The position numbers and the translations under genes were made by a program. From positions 5,335,501 through 5,399,500 of the forward strand of contig NZ_CP055263.1 in assembly GCF_014217835.1 (NCBI RefSeq): a DNA stretch of 64,000 nucleotides. The letters run 5' to 3'. Below the pieces are notes generated by a model, which saw only the letters and a list, made by a program, of their open reading frames with translations, was not told the DNA's origin and searched no databases. This document shows, in pieces, positions 17,162 to 26,937 of this stretch (position 1 is its first letter; the number at the start of each line of letters is the position of its first letter). Origin of the DNA: Metabacillus sp. KUDC1714. GTDB lineage: Bacteria; Bacillota; Bacilli; Bacillales; Bacillaceae.

Positions 17162-17695
17162 ATGGCTAAAACAAAATGGAATCTTGATGTAACACATAGT
17201 GGGGTTGATTTTTCTGTAAAACATATGATGTTTGCTACAGTAAAAGGCGGTTTCCAAAGCTTTAATGCAGAAATCGAAGCTGATCCAACAGACTTAACTA
17301 CTGCTGATATTGCATTTTCTGTAGATTTAGCAAGTGTTGATACTCGTAACGAGGATCGTGATAATCATTTACGCTCTGCAGACTTTTTTGATGTTGAAAA
17401 TAACCCAACCATGACATTCAAGTCGAATACCATTGAAAAAACAGACGAAAATGAATATAACGTTACTGGTGATTTAACTCTTCACGGTGTGACGAAACAA
17501 GAAACATTTGCAGTTACTTTTGAAGGTACAGGAATTGATCCATGGGGAAATGAAAAAGCCGGTTTTGGGGCAGAAGGAAAAATCAAACGTAGTGATTACG
17601 GCTTAACATGGAACGCTCCATTAGAAGCTGGTGGCGTTTTAGTAGGCGATCAAATTAAGATTTCTCTTCAAATTCAAGCAGCTAAAGAAGCTTAA
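17162..17695 (+). CDS. YceI-family lipocalin-like protein
   Basis: A 177-aa YceI protein. The family folds into an antiparallel beta-barrel that binds polyisoprenoids or related amphipathic molecules. The hallmarks are the N-terminal WNLDVTHSGVDFSVKHMMF, the central NEDRDNHLRSADFFDVENNP and the C-terminal GLTWNAPLEAGGVLVGD. There is no signal peptide, so unlike the E. coli protein it appears cytoplasmic. The start is ATG 17162, set by GGAGGAG at 17148-17154. It is divergent from doxX and may share control. A strong terminator follows. Confidence 0.92.
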   Translation: MAKTKWNLDVTHSGVDFSVKHMMFATVKGGFQSFNAEIEADPTDLTTADIAFSVDLASVDTRNEDRDNHLRSADFFDVENNPTMTFKSNTIEKTDENEYNVTGDLTLHGVTKQETFAVTFEGTGIDPWGNEKAGFGAEGKIKRSDYGLTWNAPLEAGGVLVGDQIKISLQIQAAKEA

Positions 17696-17704
17696 TAATA
17701 TACA

Positions 17705-17736
17705 GGGGATGAGATTAAGTATCTCACCCCTTTTTT
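17705..17736 (+). terminator. terminator of the YceI gene
   Basis: GGGG-ATGAGAT pairs with ATCTCA-CCCC and is followed by six U. Confidence 0.85.
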
Positions 17737-17750
17737 ATAGTCATAAATAA

Positions 17751-18557
17751 TTAATTAATATTTTTCCCATAAAAAATTTCATCCATCTCTTTTGTTAAAC
17801 GGTCAGTTATTTCTATTTGTTCATTTTCACTTAACTTATCCTTTGAATAACCAAATAAATAATTATTTAAATCGAACTTTTTTAGCTTACACTTTGTGTG
17901 AAAAATATTTTCTTGATATATATTTACATCAATCATATCAAACTGATTTTTCACTTCATCTGGGATATAATTTTGTATGGAACTAATTTCATGGTCGATA
18001 AATAATTTTTCTCCATTAATATCTCTAGTAAAGCCACGCACTCTGTAATCCATTGTCATAATATCAGTATCGAATGAATGAATCAAATAATTCAATGCTT
18101 TTAATGGTGAGATTTCTCCACATGTTGATACATCGATATCGGCTCTAAAGGTACTTATTCCTTCGTTTGGATGATATTCTGGGTATGTATGAACGGTAAT
18201 ATGGCTTTTGTCTAGTCCCATCACAATTGCTTCGGGTAGTGGACCTGGGGATTCATCATATGATTCAGTTGGTACTTCTACTACTGGTCCTTCTGAAACT
18301 AGAATTGTTACACTTGCTCCTTGCGGGACATAATCTTGTTTTGCAATATTTAATACATGTGCACCAATAATTTCAGTTACAGATTTTAAAATATTTGTTA
18401 ACCGATCAGCATTGTATTGTTCATCGATGTATTCGATATAAGCTTCGCGTTCCTCTCTTGTTTTCGTATAACAAATATCATACATGTTGAAACTTAATGA
18501 TTTAGTTAAATTATTAAAACCATGTAACTGAATACGTTGTTCTGGAGTTAGTTTCAT
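17751..18557 (-). CDS. speD: S-adenosylmethionine decarboxylase, E. coli-type proenzyme
   Basis: A 268-aa SpeD that makes decarboxylated SAM, the aminopropyl donor for spermidine. It is the long bacterial type, not the about 125-aa SpeH form of B. subtilis. The self-cleavage site that creates the pyruvoyl group is visible as [13 protein letters not shown] with Ser118. The start ATG follows AAGGGGGAAG. No speE lies nearby, so the gene stands alone. The terminator of the convergent YceI gene precedes its stop. Confidence 0.92.
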   Translation of the reverse strand: MKLTPEQRIQLHGFNNLTKSLSFNMYDICYTKTREEREAYIEYIDEQYNADRLTNILKSVTEIIGAHVLNIAKQDYVPQGASVTILVSEGPVVEVPTESYDESPGPLPEAIVMGLDKSHITVHTYPEYHPNEGISTFRADIDVSTCGEISPLKALNYLIHSFDTDIMTMDYRVRGFTRDINGEKLFIDHEISSIQNYIPDEVKNQFDMIDVNIYQENIFHTKCKLKKFDLNNYLFGYSKDKLSENEQIEITDRLTKEMDEIFYGKNIN

Positions 18558-18699
18558 CTATCTTCCCCCTTTTATATTTTATCACCGATACTTTCCTAGA
18601 CATTTATATATTACCCATTTCTATGAAAAGAAAATCAGCCTTATTCAGAATTACGCTACTATGATCAAAAGCTTTTGCAGAAAAAATATATTTTTAATA

Positions 18700-18731
18700 A
18701 ACAACAGCCGCTTAAAATACATGGCGGCTGT
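18700..18731 (-). terminator. terminator of the rhamnogalacturonan lyase gene
   Basis: ACAGCCGC(C) and GGCGGCTGT form an 8-9 bp GC-rich stem, followed on the minus strand by UGUUUAUU. Confidence 0.7.
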
Positions 18732-18742
18732 TCGTCCTATTA

Positions 18743-21310
18743 TTATTTTGTTTCCAACATCTTAATTATTTGTTCAGCATGATTTGTTAAGTTTACTTTT
18801 GCTTTATCAGAAATTGTCGTTTTCTTGTTATTCTGGTTTATCTGATTCATGAACTTTTCCATAAATGATATGGATTTTTTATTAGAGCCTTTTTCAGCAT
18901 GATGCTCAGCTTGTTTTAAAGATTTTTCTAACTTTTTATTAAGCGGACTATTTAGTTCACCATTTTTCGAATATGTGGCCAATAAGTCTTGTACTACATT
19001 GAATACACCTGGTGTCCAATACGTTGGAACAGGTACATTTCCCCAATCCGTATCAGATCCAAAATAATAACTTGTATAAGACGGTTGGTTATATCCAACG
19101 TTTTGCCAAGCAATACCAGTTCTATACTGTGGATCATGCATTAGTGAATATAATTTCCGATCTGTCACATCTGAACTTAGGTATATTCGAATCGAATTAC
19201 TATCAGCTGTTCGTACAAGAAGTTCTTCTCTCCAATCACCAAAAATATCTGCAACTAAAGATGGATTTCCTTTTGTGTAATTATTCGTTCTAGTGTCAGT
19301 AGCCGTTAATATCGTTCCTTTTGTCCAATCTTGTATCGTTGGAGTTTGTTCTATTGAACCATTTACAATTTGCGTAGTCATATCAGCTGACCACTTAATA
19401 TTCATATTTGTTCCTGGTACAGAATTGTTAATTTTCTCACCATCTGCTGACCAAAGTCCGACAGCCCATGTTTCCAATCCTTTGTGCTCAGGATCTACGT
19501 CCCCTATCATTCCTCTTCCTGTATCTTTACCAGTGTATCCACCATAAATCACTTTTCCTGTATTGGCATCGCGAAGTGCATAACCACATGGTGCGTATGC
19601 TCCACCTTCGTGTACCATGAAAATTTCTAAACCAGATCGATCAGGATTGATATCTGCAACATGCAATGCATCACCATGGCCTAAACCTGCAGTTGCTCCA
19701 GGGGTCGCACTCTCAGGTGGCATCACATCACTTGAGCTATACAATAAGGTTCCATCATGATCGATTGTTGAAGACCCATAAATGATTTCTTGCTTTCCAT
19801 CATTATCAACATCTGCTGTACTTAATGAATGTGCACCTTGGGTTGTAAGTGAACCAAATTCCTTATCTGTTCCTAATCTACCATGTGGACCATCATTAAA
19901 CGGATTGCTCATTGGAGTCCAGCCACTGTCAACCGCCCAATTCTCTTTTATGTGCTCGCCATCCCAGCTATACGTAACCATGGTAGCTCTAGTATAATAG
20001 CCACGTGAGAAAACTGCATAAGGTTTTTCCCCATCAAGATAGGCTACCCCAGCCAGAAATCGATCAACTCGGTTACCGGGCTCGATTCTAGACATTGCAT
20101 AATCTCCCCACATAAGTCCATCATCTTCTCGCCCATATTTATATCGAATGGTTTCTAGTTCATCACCTGTTTCACCATTAAATACGGTTAAATATTCAGG
20201 ACCTTTAACAATAAAACCTTCAAAATCTCTTAAATTATTTCTGCTACTTCGACTTGGAGCATATTCATCAATAAAGTAATCAGCTAAACTTTCAGCATCA
20301 TCCTGAGATAGAGGATATTTATACTTCTTTTCTATTCCAAAACTTTCTTCAAGTGTTTCTGGCCAATTTCCGTTTACAACTTCTTCATGCTTATGCCAAT
20401 CCATAAACATGTCGACAACATGATCATAATAATCTTCACTGCTCATACGGTAGTCATCTTGGTGACTATATCCATCTAGCTTATCTTCTTTAGGCATTGT
20501 TATAAACTTCTCTGAAGAGATATCGCCATTCTTGTCGAACTTTATCATTTTTGTTCCTGGAGCTGTTTTAAACATTAATTCTGATTTTCCATCTCCATCA
20601 AAATCATAAACTAAAAATTGTGTATAATGAGCTCCTGATCGAATGTTTACTCCAAGATCAATTCGATATAACAGTGTGCCATCAAATGTATAACAATCAA
20701 TATAAGTTTTTCCTGTATAGCCTTTCTGTGATACATCTTTTGAGTTTGTTGGATCCCATTTAACAAAAAATTCGTATTTACCATCACCGTCAACATCCCC
20801 GACACTCATGTCATTTGCTGTGTAAGAATATACTTCACCACTTGGTGTTACACCATCTGACGGCTTCTTTAATTTCAAATCATAATATGTATGGTCCCAG
20901 GGTGTGGTTGTCGAGCTCTGATCGATTTCCTTTCCATTATCAACTGCAGCAACATAGTACGTTGAAGAATCATTACCATCTACATCTAAAAAGTTTGTAC
21001 TATCTTCTACCATAGCAATTTTTTCACCATCACGGTACACGTTGAAGTTTACTCCTGTCAATCCTGAATCAGAATAACCAGTCACTTCATTAGCTAAAAG
21101 TCTCCAGCTAATAAATATCCCTTCAGAAGTGCTAGCTGCAACTAACCCTCTGTCAAGATATTCTAGTTGGATCCCGTTGCCTTGGACTAAATTATGTCCT
21201 CCTTGGGAATTAGTAGCGAAAGCATTACCTTGATAGCCTGTCATAAGAAGTGGAACAGCAAGAGATACGGCTAATACTTTTTTTGTTAGAGATTTTTTCC
21301 TCACGTTCAT
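18743..21310 (-). CDS. secreted rhamnogalacturonan lyase (PL11) with C-terminal FIMAH-type domain
   Basis: An 855-aa exported pectin-degrading enzyme similar to B. subtilis YesW/YesX. Family PL11 lyases cleave the rhamnogalacturonan I backbone by beta-elimination in an eight-bladed propeller rich in calcium sites, seen here as repeated DxDGDGK-type loops (DVDGDGKYEFFVKWD, DFDGDGKSELMFK, DVDNDGKQEIIYG). A signal peptide (KKVLAVSLAVPLLMTG...AFA) precedes residue 35. The last 75 residues match the FIMAH-type module often found on extracellular Bacillus enzymes. The start is ATG 21310 behind AAAGGTGATG. No other pectin genes flank it. Confidence 0.9.
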   Translation of the reverse strand: MNVRKKSLTKKVLAVSLAVPLLMTGYQGNAFATNSQGGHNLVQGNGIQLEYLDRGLVAASTSEGIFISWRLLANEVTGYSDSGLTGVNFNVYRDGEKIAMVEDSTNFLDVDGNDSSTYYVAAVDNGKEIDQSSTTTPWDHTYYDLKLKKPSDGVTPSGEVYSYTANDMSVGDVDGDGKYEFFVKWDPTNSKDVSQKGYTGKTYIDCYTFDGTLLYRIDLGVNIRSGAHYTQFLVYDFDGDGKSELMFKTAPGTKMIKFDKNGDISSEKFITMPKEDKLDGYSHQDDYRMSSEDYYDHVVDMFMDWHKHEEVVNGNWPETLEESFGIEKKYKYPLSQDDAESLADYFIDEYAPSRSSRNNLRDFEGFIVKGPEYLTVFNGETGDELETIRYKYGREDDGLMWGDYAMSRIEPGNRVDRFLAGVAYLDGEKPYAVFSRGYYTRATMVTYSWDGEHIKENWAVDSGWTPMSNPFNDGPHGRLGTDKEFGSLTTQGAHSLSTADVDNDGKQEIIYGSSTIDHDGTLLYSSSDVMPPESATPGATAGLGHGDALHVADINPDRSGLEIFMVHEGGAYAPCGYALRDANTGKVIYGGYTGKDTGRGMIGDVDPEHKGLETWAVGLWSADGEKINNSVPGTNMNIKWSADMTTQIVNGSIEQTPTIQDWTKGTILTATDTRTNNYTKGNPSLVADIFGDWREELLVRTADSNSIRIYLSSDVTDRKLYSLMHDPQYRTGIAWQNVGYNQPSYTSYYFGSDTDWGNVPVPTYWTPGVFNVVQDLLATYSKNGELNSPLNKKLEKSLKQAEHHAEKGSNKKSISFMEKFMNQINQNNKKTTISDKAKVNLTNHAEQIIKMLETK

Positions 21311-21853
21311 TTCATCACCTTTCAAATGTTTTAAAGAAAAAGAGCAGTAAATGAATAGATTTAATACTAGATTTAAGTTTTCGAGATTTAGTGGAGCTTT
21401 TGTTATATATGACAATCTACTTTTTCTTTGAGACGTTTCTTGTAAGTAAACTTTACAAGCTTATATTTATCACCTTCCAATTTATATTTACAAACCCAAA
21501 CTGTAAGCCTTTACATTTTATAGAATAAAAACAGAAGATTGGGAATTTCATCCTATTATAGAATATTAACCACCTACTGTTAAAGAGAAAATTCAGAGAT
21601 CATTTTATAAATAACAGTGTTTTTTAGTGGATACAGGAAAAAACTCCTTTAGTGAATCTTTTGATTCATTCAAAGGAGTTTCTATGAAAAGGAGAAGAAC
21701 ATTTGAAGTTGAATATTGATTATTGGAGATCTTTGCACAGGGAAAGATGGCATTACATCCCTTTAAGTTATGATAAGGTGCAGTTCGTTAACGTGCATCA
21801 AATTGTGGTTTTGTCCAATGTTCTTTAATCCTTTTTAAATAGCTACCTACACC
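21311..21853. other. intergenic region upstream of the lyase
   Basis: Contains two TTTAC/GTAAA inverted motifs (CTTGTAAGTAAACTTTACAAG near 21448-21468 and CTGTAAGCCTTTACA near 21500) that could be operators for the lyase gene, and the minus-strand terminator of yhfK at 21641-21682. No supported gene. Confidence 0.4.
21641..21682 (-). terminator. terminator downstream of yhfK
   Basis: AAACTCCTTT (21641-21650) pairs with AAAGGAGTTT (21673-21682) with an inner TGAATC/GATTCA stem. On the minus strand it is followed by UUUUUU. Confidence 0.75.
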
Positions 21854-22498
21854 TTACATTTTTTTCAATGCATCAGCTATCCATTCATCCCCTGAAACAA
21901 GATCAAATGATTGATTATATGTATGTTCTTCCTTTAAGCATGCAAAAATTGTTCTAGCTACATCTTCCCTTGAAATTGTCATTCTTGTTAGGTTTTCACC
22001 AACCGTTATTTTACCTGTACCTGGTTCATTTAATAGTCCACCTGGACGAATTATTGTATAAGTTAAATTAGATTGCATTAGTGTTTTGTCAGCATAATGC
22101 TTTGCCACGTAATAAGGTTTTATTTTTTCATTCCAATTTTCCCTTTTCTGAGCCTGGAGCGCGCTCACCATTACAAAACGTTTAATATTTGCTTTTTCTG
22201 CGGCTTCAATTGTTTTTCCTGCACCATCAAGGTCAATTAATAATGTTTTATCTGCCCCAGTGTGTCCTCCAGAACCAGCTGTAAAAACAATTGCATCACA
22301 ACCGCTAGCAGCATTTACGATATCTTCTACACTGCCTTCTAAGTCAGCCATTACAGCCTCTACACCGTTTTGCTTAAATTCTTGGACCTGTTCTTCGTTT
22401 CTAACCATAGCTCTAACTGTATATCCATTACTTTCTTTTAGTAATCGAATGAGTTGTTTTCCAATTTGTCCATTTGCACCTACTACTAAAACTTTCAT
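21854..22498 (-). CDS. yhfK: NAD(P)-binding SDR-type protein, YhfK-like
   Basis: A 214-aa atypical short-chain dehydrogenase, the same length as B. subtilis YhfK. The Rossmann nucleotide-binding motif is VLVVGANGQIGKQL at the N-terminus, followed by an NmrA-like pattern (AMVRNEEQ, VFTAGSGGHTGADKT). The start at ATG 22498 gives the expected N-terminus MKVLVVGANG, although the GGAGGGG site is rather distant. The substrate is unknown; relatives act in redox sensing or sugar epimer-like reactions. It may be cotranscribed with the carboxypeptidase gene upstream (stop 22589). Confidence 0.85.
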   Translation of the reverse strand: MKVLVVGANGQIGKQLIRLLKESNGYTVRAMVRNEEQVQEFKQNGVEAVMADLEGSVEDIVNAASGCDAIVFTAGSGGHTGADKTLLIDLDGAGKTIEAAEKANIKRFVMVSALQAQKRENWNEKIKPYYVAKHYADKTLMQSNLTYTIIRPGGLLNEPGTGKITVGENLTRMTISREDVARTIFACLKEEHTYNQSFDLVSGDEWIADALKKM

Positions 22499-22588
22499 AA
22501 GATCTAATACCCCTCCCATATTAGTTTGATTCACCCTCCACATTATTCCAAAAACAAAAAGACTATTCAAACGTTGTGCTTACATCAA

Positions 22589-24067
22589 TTAGATTTCATT
22601 ATTTGCTAATATCTTAATAATTTGTTCTTCAATTTGTTTTCCACTGGCCTCATCTTTTAAATGGTTAAGTAAGATTGAAAAAATAAAGGTTTCACCATTA
22701 TTTGCATTTATAAACCCCGATAGTGAGCTAACATTTGTAAGTGTTCCTGTTTTTGCTTTTACATTATCCTTTAAAGCAACGTTTTTCATCCTTTTTCGCA
22801 ATGTTCCACCAATCATTTTGTCTGTATTACCTGCTATAGGTAATGATGCTTCAAATGTAGGGAACCAGTCCATTTGCTTAGCATGATATAACAAGGCAGT
22901 GATTTCATTCGCTGGAACAAGATTCATATGTGAAATACCTGAACCATCTCTTATTTCAATCTCTTGCATTCGTATACCCAGTGTTGTTAAGGCAACTTGT
23001 TCAACCTCTAATCCATCTTCCCAGCTACCATTCCCTTTAAACACTTTTCCCATTTCTTTAATTAATAGTTCACCATGGCCATTGTTGCTCAATTTCATAA
23101 AGGGTATTAACAGTTCTGACAATGACATCGATTGATGAGAAAGTAGTAATTCTGCATGTTCAGGCGTAGTTCCTACTTTAATACTACCTAGTATCTTAAT
23201 ATCTTGTTTTTTCAAGGATTGTATTAGTAAGTCCAAAGCATATTTTGTCGGCTCCCAAACTGCAATCCTTTCTTTCAGATTAGACGCTTTTAATGGAATA
23301 TTACCTTCAATTGTAATGACATTATTACCATGCCCTCTTGAGATTTTAATGTTACTTGTTACATCCGAGGAAACTGTTTGAGTTTTATTAATTATGTTTA
23401 TAATACTCGTTTGGGGTCGGACAACAACTTTAGCAGTTTTATTCATTTTCTCATTCGGACTAACCTCAATAATAATTGTCCCTGCATCATATTCCTTATC
23501 TGGTGATGCAGTTAGCGCACTTGTTGCTGCACCATAATAAGCTGCTTCATCACTCCAAGGTACATCAATTGAATAGCGAACTTGATCATACCAAGAATCA
23601 TCTCCAATTAAATCGCCACTGATCATTTTAATCCCCTTCAATTTTAACTCTTTAGCGAATTGATCAAAATTCTCAGGCAAAAGTGTTGGATCTCCTTTTC
23701 CTTTTATATATAAATTTCCCGCAAGTACATTCCATTTAATAGATCCATCTGTTAATAAGTCTGTATGAAAGGTATAATCCTTTCCTAATGTTGTTAACGC
23801 TGCTGCTGCAGTAAACAGCTTCATATTTGAAGCAGGGGTTAAACGTGTGTCACCATTATATGTATACAATAATTCCCCAGATGAAGCTGATCGAACACTG
23901 ACCCCAGCAATCGCCCCTTGTAGAGATGGATGATTACTAAGTAGTTCATTTAATTGGTGCTCTGATACAAAAGTTTGTCTATTTGTATTTGCAATCACTC
24001 GGCTATCCTTTATTGGGAAAAAATAGACTAATACGCATAAAAACAAACAAAATAACGGTTTTGCCAT
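22589..24067 (-). CDS. dacC: PBP4-type D-alanyl-D-alanine carboxypeptidase/endopeptidase (S13)
   Basis: A 492-aa penicillin-binding protein of peptidase family S13, like B. subtilis DacC (PBP4a). It trims stem peptides of peptidoglycan outside the membrane. A signal peptide occupies the first 25 residues. The three active-site motifs are present: SNMK (Ser80-Lys83), SNN in LSNNGHGE and KTG in VKAKTGTLT. The insert between the SxxK and SxN motifs (about 200 residues) is typical of S13 enzymes. The start ATG follows AAGGAGG. No sigma-H or other special promoter is evident. Confidence 0.9.
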   Translation of the reverse strand: MAKPLFCLFLCVLVYFFPIKDSRVIANTNRQTFVSEHQLNELLSNHPSLQGAIAGVSVRSASSGELLYTYNGDTRLTPASNMKLFTAAAALTTLGKDYTFHTDLLTDGSIKWNVLAGNLYIKGKGDPTLLPENFDQFAKELKLKGIKMISGDLIGDDSWYDQVRYSIDVPWSDEAAYYGAATSALTASPDKEYDAGTIIIEVSPNEKMNKTAKVVVRPQTSIINIINKTQTVSSDVTSNIKISRGHGNNVITIEGNIPLKASNLKERIAVWEPTKYALDLLIQSLKKQDIKILGSIKVGTTPEHAELLLSHQSMSLSELLIPFMKLSNNGHGELLIKEMGKVFKGNGSWEDGLEVEQVALTTLGIRMQEIEIRDGSGISHMNLVPANEITALLYHAKQMDWFPTFEASLPIAGNTDKMIGGTLRKRMKNVALKDNVKAKTGTLTNVSSLSGFINANNGETFIFSILLNHLKDEASGKQIEEQIIKILANNEI

Positions 24068-24145
24068 TTTGATTGCATTGCCTCCTTTGAAAGCTATTTA
24101 CCGTTTAATGTTTTCAACTGCCTTATCTTATATCCCAGAAAGCAC

Positions 24146-24178
24146 AAAAAAACGACTGAAAATAAATAAATTCAGCCG
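24146..24178 (-). terminator. terminator of the aldo-keto reductase gene
   Basis: CGGCTGAA and TTCAGTCG form an 8-bp stem on the minus strand followed by seven U. Confidence 0.85.
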
Positions 24179-24198
24179 ATTCTAATTTTATTTTTATT

Positions 24199-25035
24199 TC
24201 ACAGTTTATTCATAACATCTGGATCAGATCCTACGCGTTGATCTTGATTAAGCGAATTAATTTTCTCCATATCTTCTGAGCTTAATTCAAAATCAAAGAT
24301 ATTCGCATTTTCCTGAATACGATGAGGTTTAACTGATTTCGGAATTGTCACAACTTCGTTTTGTAAATCCCACCGTAGGATGACTTGAGCAGTCGATTTT
24401 CCATATTTTCTAGCAATTTCTTGAAGTGTTGGTTCTTCAAATAAGCCGCCTTGCATTAGTGGGGACCATGCTTCAAGCTGAATACGATTTTGTTTACAGA
24501 ACTCATGAAGACTTGTTTGAGTTAAACGTGGATGGTATTCCACTTGGTTAACCATTGGTACCACTTCACAATCCTCCAATAAATCCTTTAGATGATGCTC
24601 TTTGAAGTTGCTGACACCTATTGCACGAACTCGGCCATCTTTATATAACGTTTCAAGTGCTTTCCATGTTTCTTTGTATTTATTTTGTTCCGGAACTGGC
24701 CAGTGAATAAGATATAAATCTAAGTATTCAAGTCCTAGCTTTTTCATGCTCTCATCAAAAGCAGCTAAAGTGGAATCATAGCCTTGTTCCGAGTTCCACA
24801 CCTTTGTTGTAATAAATAATTCTTCGCGAGGTACATTTGATTCTGCAATTGCTTTACCAACACCCTCTTCATTACCATAAATAGCCGCTGTATCAATACT
24901 TTTGTAACCTGCTTCTATCGCTGCTTTAACTGAATTAATGACTTCTGATCCATCTTTCACCTTGAATACTCCTAAACCAAACCAAGGCATTTCAATTCCA
25001 TTATGTAATGTAGTCGTGCTTTGCAAGTTTTTCAT
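24199..25035 (-). CDS. aldo/keto reductase (YvgN/YtbE type)
   Basis: A 278-aa NADPH-dependent aldo-keto reductase with a TIM barrel. The catalytic tetrad is visible: Asp and Tyr in DTAAIYGNE, Lys in TTKVW and His in LIHWPVP. The C-terminal IPKSVKPHRIQEN binds the NADP phosphate. Bacillus relatives YvgN and YtbE reduce methylglyoxal and other aldehydes. I chose ATG 25035 because GAGGAG lies 9 bases upstream; the GTG three codons earlier is too close. It stands alone. Confidence 0.9.
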   Translation of the reverse strand: MKNLQSTTTLHNGIEMPWFGLGVFKVKDGSEVINSVKAAIEAGYKSIDTAAIYGNEEGVGKAIAESNVPREELFITTKVWNSEQGYDSTLAAFDESMKKLGLEYLDLYLIHWPVPEQNKYKETWKALETLYKDGRVRAIGVSNFKEHHLKDLLEDCEVVPMVNQVEYHPRLTQTSLHEFCKQNRIQLEAWSPLMQGGLFEEPTLQEIARKYGKSTAQVILRWDLQNEVVTIPKSVKPHRIQENANIFDFELSSEDMEKINSLNQDQRVGSDPDVMNKL

Positions 25036-25161
25036 TCTGTACACTCCTCTCTTTCATACACAATTATTTTGCTATATTTTTCTAAAAATGAAAAGTAATA
25101 TGCTCTATATATGTAAGTTATGAGTTGATTTTTTGGATAAATGAGAATCCCTTAAACAAAA

Positions 25162-25208
25162 GGGTCAGACCCTCCAATGTAAAACAAAACGTTGGATAGG
25201 TTTGACCC
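25162..25208 (-). terminator. terminator of the YjcZ-like gene
   Basis: GGGTCAGACC...TCCAA pairs with TTGGATAGGTTTGACCC; on the minus strand a UUUUGUUU tail follows. It lies 35 bases after the stop of the small spore gene. Confidence 0.65.
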
Positions 25209-25242
25209 AATTTTGTTAGCATTTTTTTATTATGCTCCTTGA

Positions 25243-25344
25243 TTAATAACCCATATAAGATGCACCAATAATAATTAAAAGAATAAATAAAACGACGATT
25301 AGAGCAAATCCTGCTCCGTATCCGTAACCACCTTCGCCACCCAT
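25243..25344 (-). CDS. YjcZ-family sporulation protein (33 aa)
   Basis: A 33-codon ORF with a perfect GGAGGTGAT site before ATG 25344. The peptide starts with a glycine/tyrosine-rich segment ([12 protein letters not shown]), followed by one hydrophobic helix ([18 protein letters not shown]). This is the pattern of the tiny YjcZ/YczM-type Bacillus sporulation proteins, which are probably inserted in a spore membrane. It has its own terminator. Its molecular function is unknown. Confidence 0.88.
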   Translation of the reverse strand: MGGEGGYGYGAGFALIVVLFILLIIIGASYMGY

Positions 25345-25497
25345 AATATCACCTCCACACATGTTTGGTTTACTATATGTAAGTAGTTATCACTCTGTTA
25401 TGGGTAAAAAACCTAGTCTTCATATTTCACAAGTAATTTATTTTCCTGTATCATCTTAGTATAATGGACTGAAATAACCATAATGGTGGTGGTTTTT

Positions 25498-26166
25498 ATG
25501 TGTGGACGCTTTTCATTAGCAACCGAACAACCGATTTTACAAGACCAATTTGACTTCATTTTTAATGAAGAACTTGATTACCGATATAATATTGCTCCCT
25601 CGCAAAATATTTTAGTAATTGGTTCAAATGGACAGGAACGAGTTGGAACGAAAATGCAATGGGGTCTTGTACCGCCTTGGTCAAAGGAGACGAAAATTGG
25701 GTACAAGATGATAAATGCGAGAGCAGAAACATTAGATGAAAAGGTAAGTTTTAAACAGCCTTTTAAGAAAAAAAGATGTTTAATTTTAAGTGATGGTTTT
25801 TACGAATGGAAAAAACAAGGGAAAGAAAAGCAACCTTATCGGTTTATAATGAAGGATCGTCGACCATTTGCTTTTGCAGGTCTTTGGGAGTGTTGGGATA
25901 AAGGAGACAAACCACTTTACACATGCACAATTATAACAACAACACCTAATGAATTAACGAAGGATGTCCATGACAGAATGCCAGTTATTCTTCCCCCCTC
26001 AGAATATGACCTTTGGTTGGATAGAGATGTCCAAGACACAGAAAAACTCAAAACGCTACTAGTACCATTTAACGACCAATTAATGGATGTATACTCTGTT
26101 TCAAGCATTGTGAATTCACCGAAAAATGAATCAGCAAAATGTTTAGAACCTACTAATAGTCTATAA
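25498..26166 (+). CDS. HMCES/YedK-type abasic-site protein (SOS response-associated peptidase)
   Basis: A 222-aa SRAP-domain protein. The family covalently traps abasic sites in single-stranded DNA through Cys2, which must be exposed by removal of Met1. MCGRFSL is therefore the correct start (ATG 25498) and the upstream GTG is not. Further family motifs are NARAETL, SDGFYEWKK and the active-site His in HDRMP. B. subtilis has relatives YoaM and YoqW. There is no evident LexA box directly upstream. It is monocistronic and ends at a bidirectional terminator. Confidence 0.93.
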   Translation: MCGRFSLATEQPILQDQFDFIFNEELDYRYNIAPSQNILVIGSNGQERVGTKMQWGLVPPWSKETKIGYKMINARAETLDEKVSFKQPFKKKRCLILSDGFYEWKKQGKEKQPYRFIMKDRRPFAFAGLWECWDKGDKPLYTCTIITTTPNELTKDVHDRMPVILPPSEYDLWLDRDVQDTEKLKTLLVPFNDQLMDVYSVSSIVNSPKNESAKCLEPTNSL

Positions 26167-26213
26167 TAATGGGTTTTTCTAAAAGCAACGTGGTTTCAAT
26201 ATTTGAAATCGAA

Positions 26214-26265
26214 AATAAAAAGTAAAATACGCTTGAATAATACCAAGCGTATTTTACTTTTTATT
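26214..26265. terminator. bidirectional terminator between convergent genes
   Basis: Perfect 22-bp inverted repeat (AATAAAAAGTAAAATACGCTTG with its complement) around an 8-base loop. The right arm overlaps the stop codon of mhqD. Confidence 0.9.
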
Positions 26266-26872
26266 TCGTATAGTTTTTTTCAAACCATTCTTTTGCTTTA
26301 ATTATTTCCTCTCTCGTTAACTGGTGACCAGCATCTCCCCAATGCTCGGTGACATCAGCTTTCGCTAGTTTTAATGCATCAGCAAGCTCCTTTGTTTCGG
26401 CTGGTGGAATGATTGGATCGTTTGTGCCTGCTCCAATAAAAATAGAGGTTTCAGACAAATCAGGTATTTGGATTCCTCTTCTAGGAACCATTGCGTGTAA
26501 TAAAATTGCTCCTTTTAGAGCCCTGTTGTAATGATACATAAGACTAGCAGCAATGTTGGCCCCATTTGAATACCCAATCGCAACTACATTGTTTCGATTG
26601 AATTGATACTGATCTGCCATGTCTGAAATGAATTCGTTTAGTTCATTTGTACGAAAAATCAAATCTTCCTCATCAAACACACCTTCAGCTAGACGGCGAA
26701 AAAACCGTGGCATTCCATTTTCAAGGACATTGCCTCTTACCCCAAGTACAGATGCATTTGGAGCAATCATATCAGCTATTGGTAATAAATCTCGTTCATT
26801 TCCACCTGTACCATGAAGTAATAGTAAAGTAGGGAGTTTGTGATCTGTTCCTTCTTTGAAAATATGTTGCAT
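26261..26872 (-). CDS. mhqD: MhqD-like alpha/beta hydrolase
   Basis: A 203-aa carboxylesterase-type hydrolase. It has the oxyanion segment LLLHGTGGNERD, the nucleophile elbow GYSNG (Ser in GxSxG), the acid Asp in GTNDPIIPP and the catalytic His in GDAGHQLT. It lies 65 bases behind the mhqO-like dioxygenase gene on the same strand. In B. subtilis MhqD and MhqO belong to the MhqR regulon that answers catechol and methylhydroquinone, so the pair here supports the call. The start ATG follows AAAGGAG. Confidence 0.85.
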   Translation of the reverse strand: MQHIFKEGTDHKLPTLLLLHGTGGNERDLLPIADMIAPNASVLGVRGNVLENGMPRFFRRLAEGVFDEEDLIFRTNELNEFISDMADQYQFNRNNVVAIGYSNGANIAASLMYHYNRALKGAILLHAMVPRRGIQIPDLSETSIFIGAGTNDPIIPPAETKELADALKLAKADVTEHWGDAGHQLTREEIIKAKEWFEKNYTK

Positions 26873-26937
26873 AAAAACACTCCTTTGTTTTTCCTGTTGA
26901 CTATGAAATTATAAAATTCTAGTACTGAGGATAAGCG

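Noticed and set aside
21785..21853. 21-codon in-frame continuation after the yhfK stop (ends KEHWTKPQFDAR)
   Set aside because: It looks protein-like but has no start codon and no sign of readthrough; yhfK already has its normal 214-aa length.
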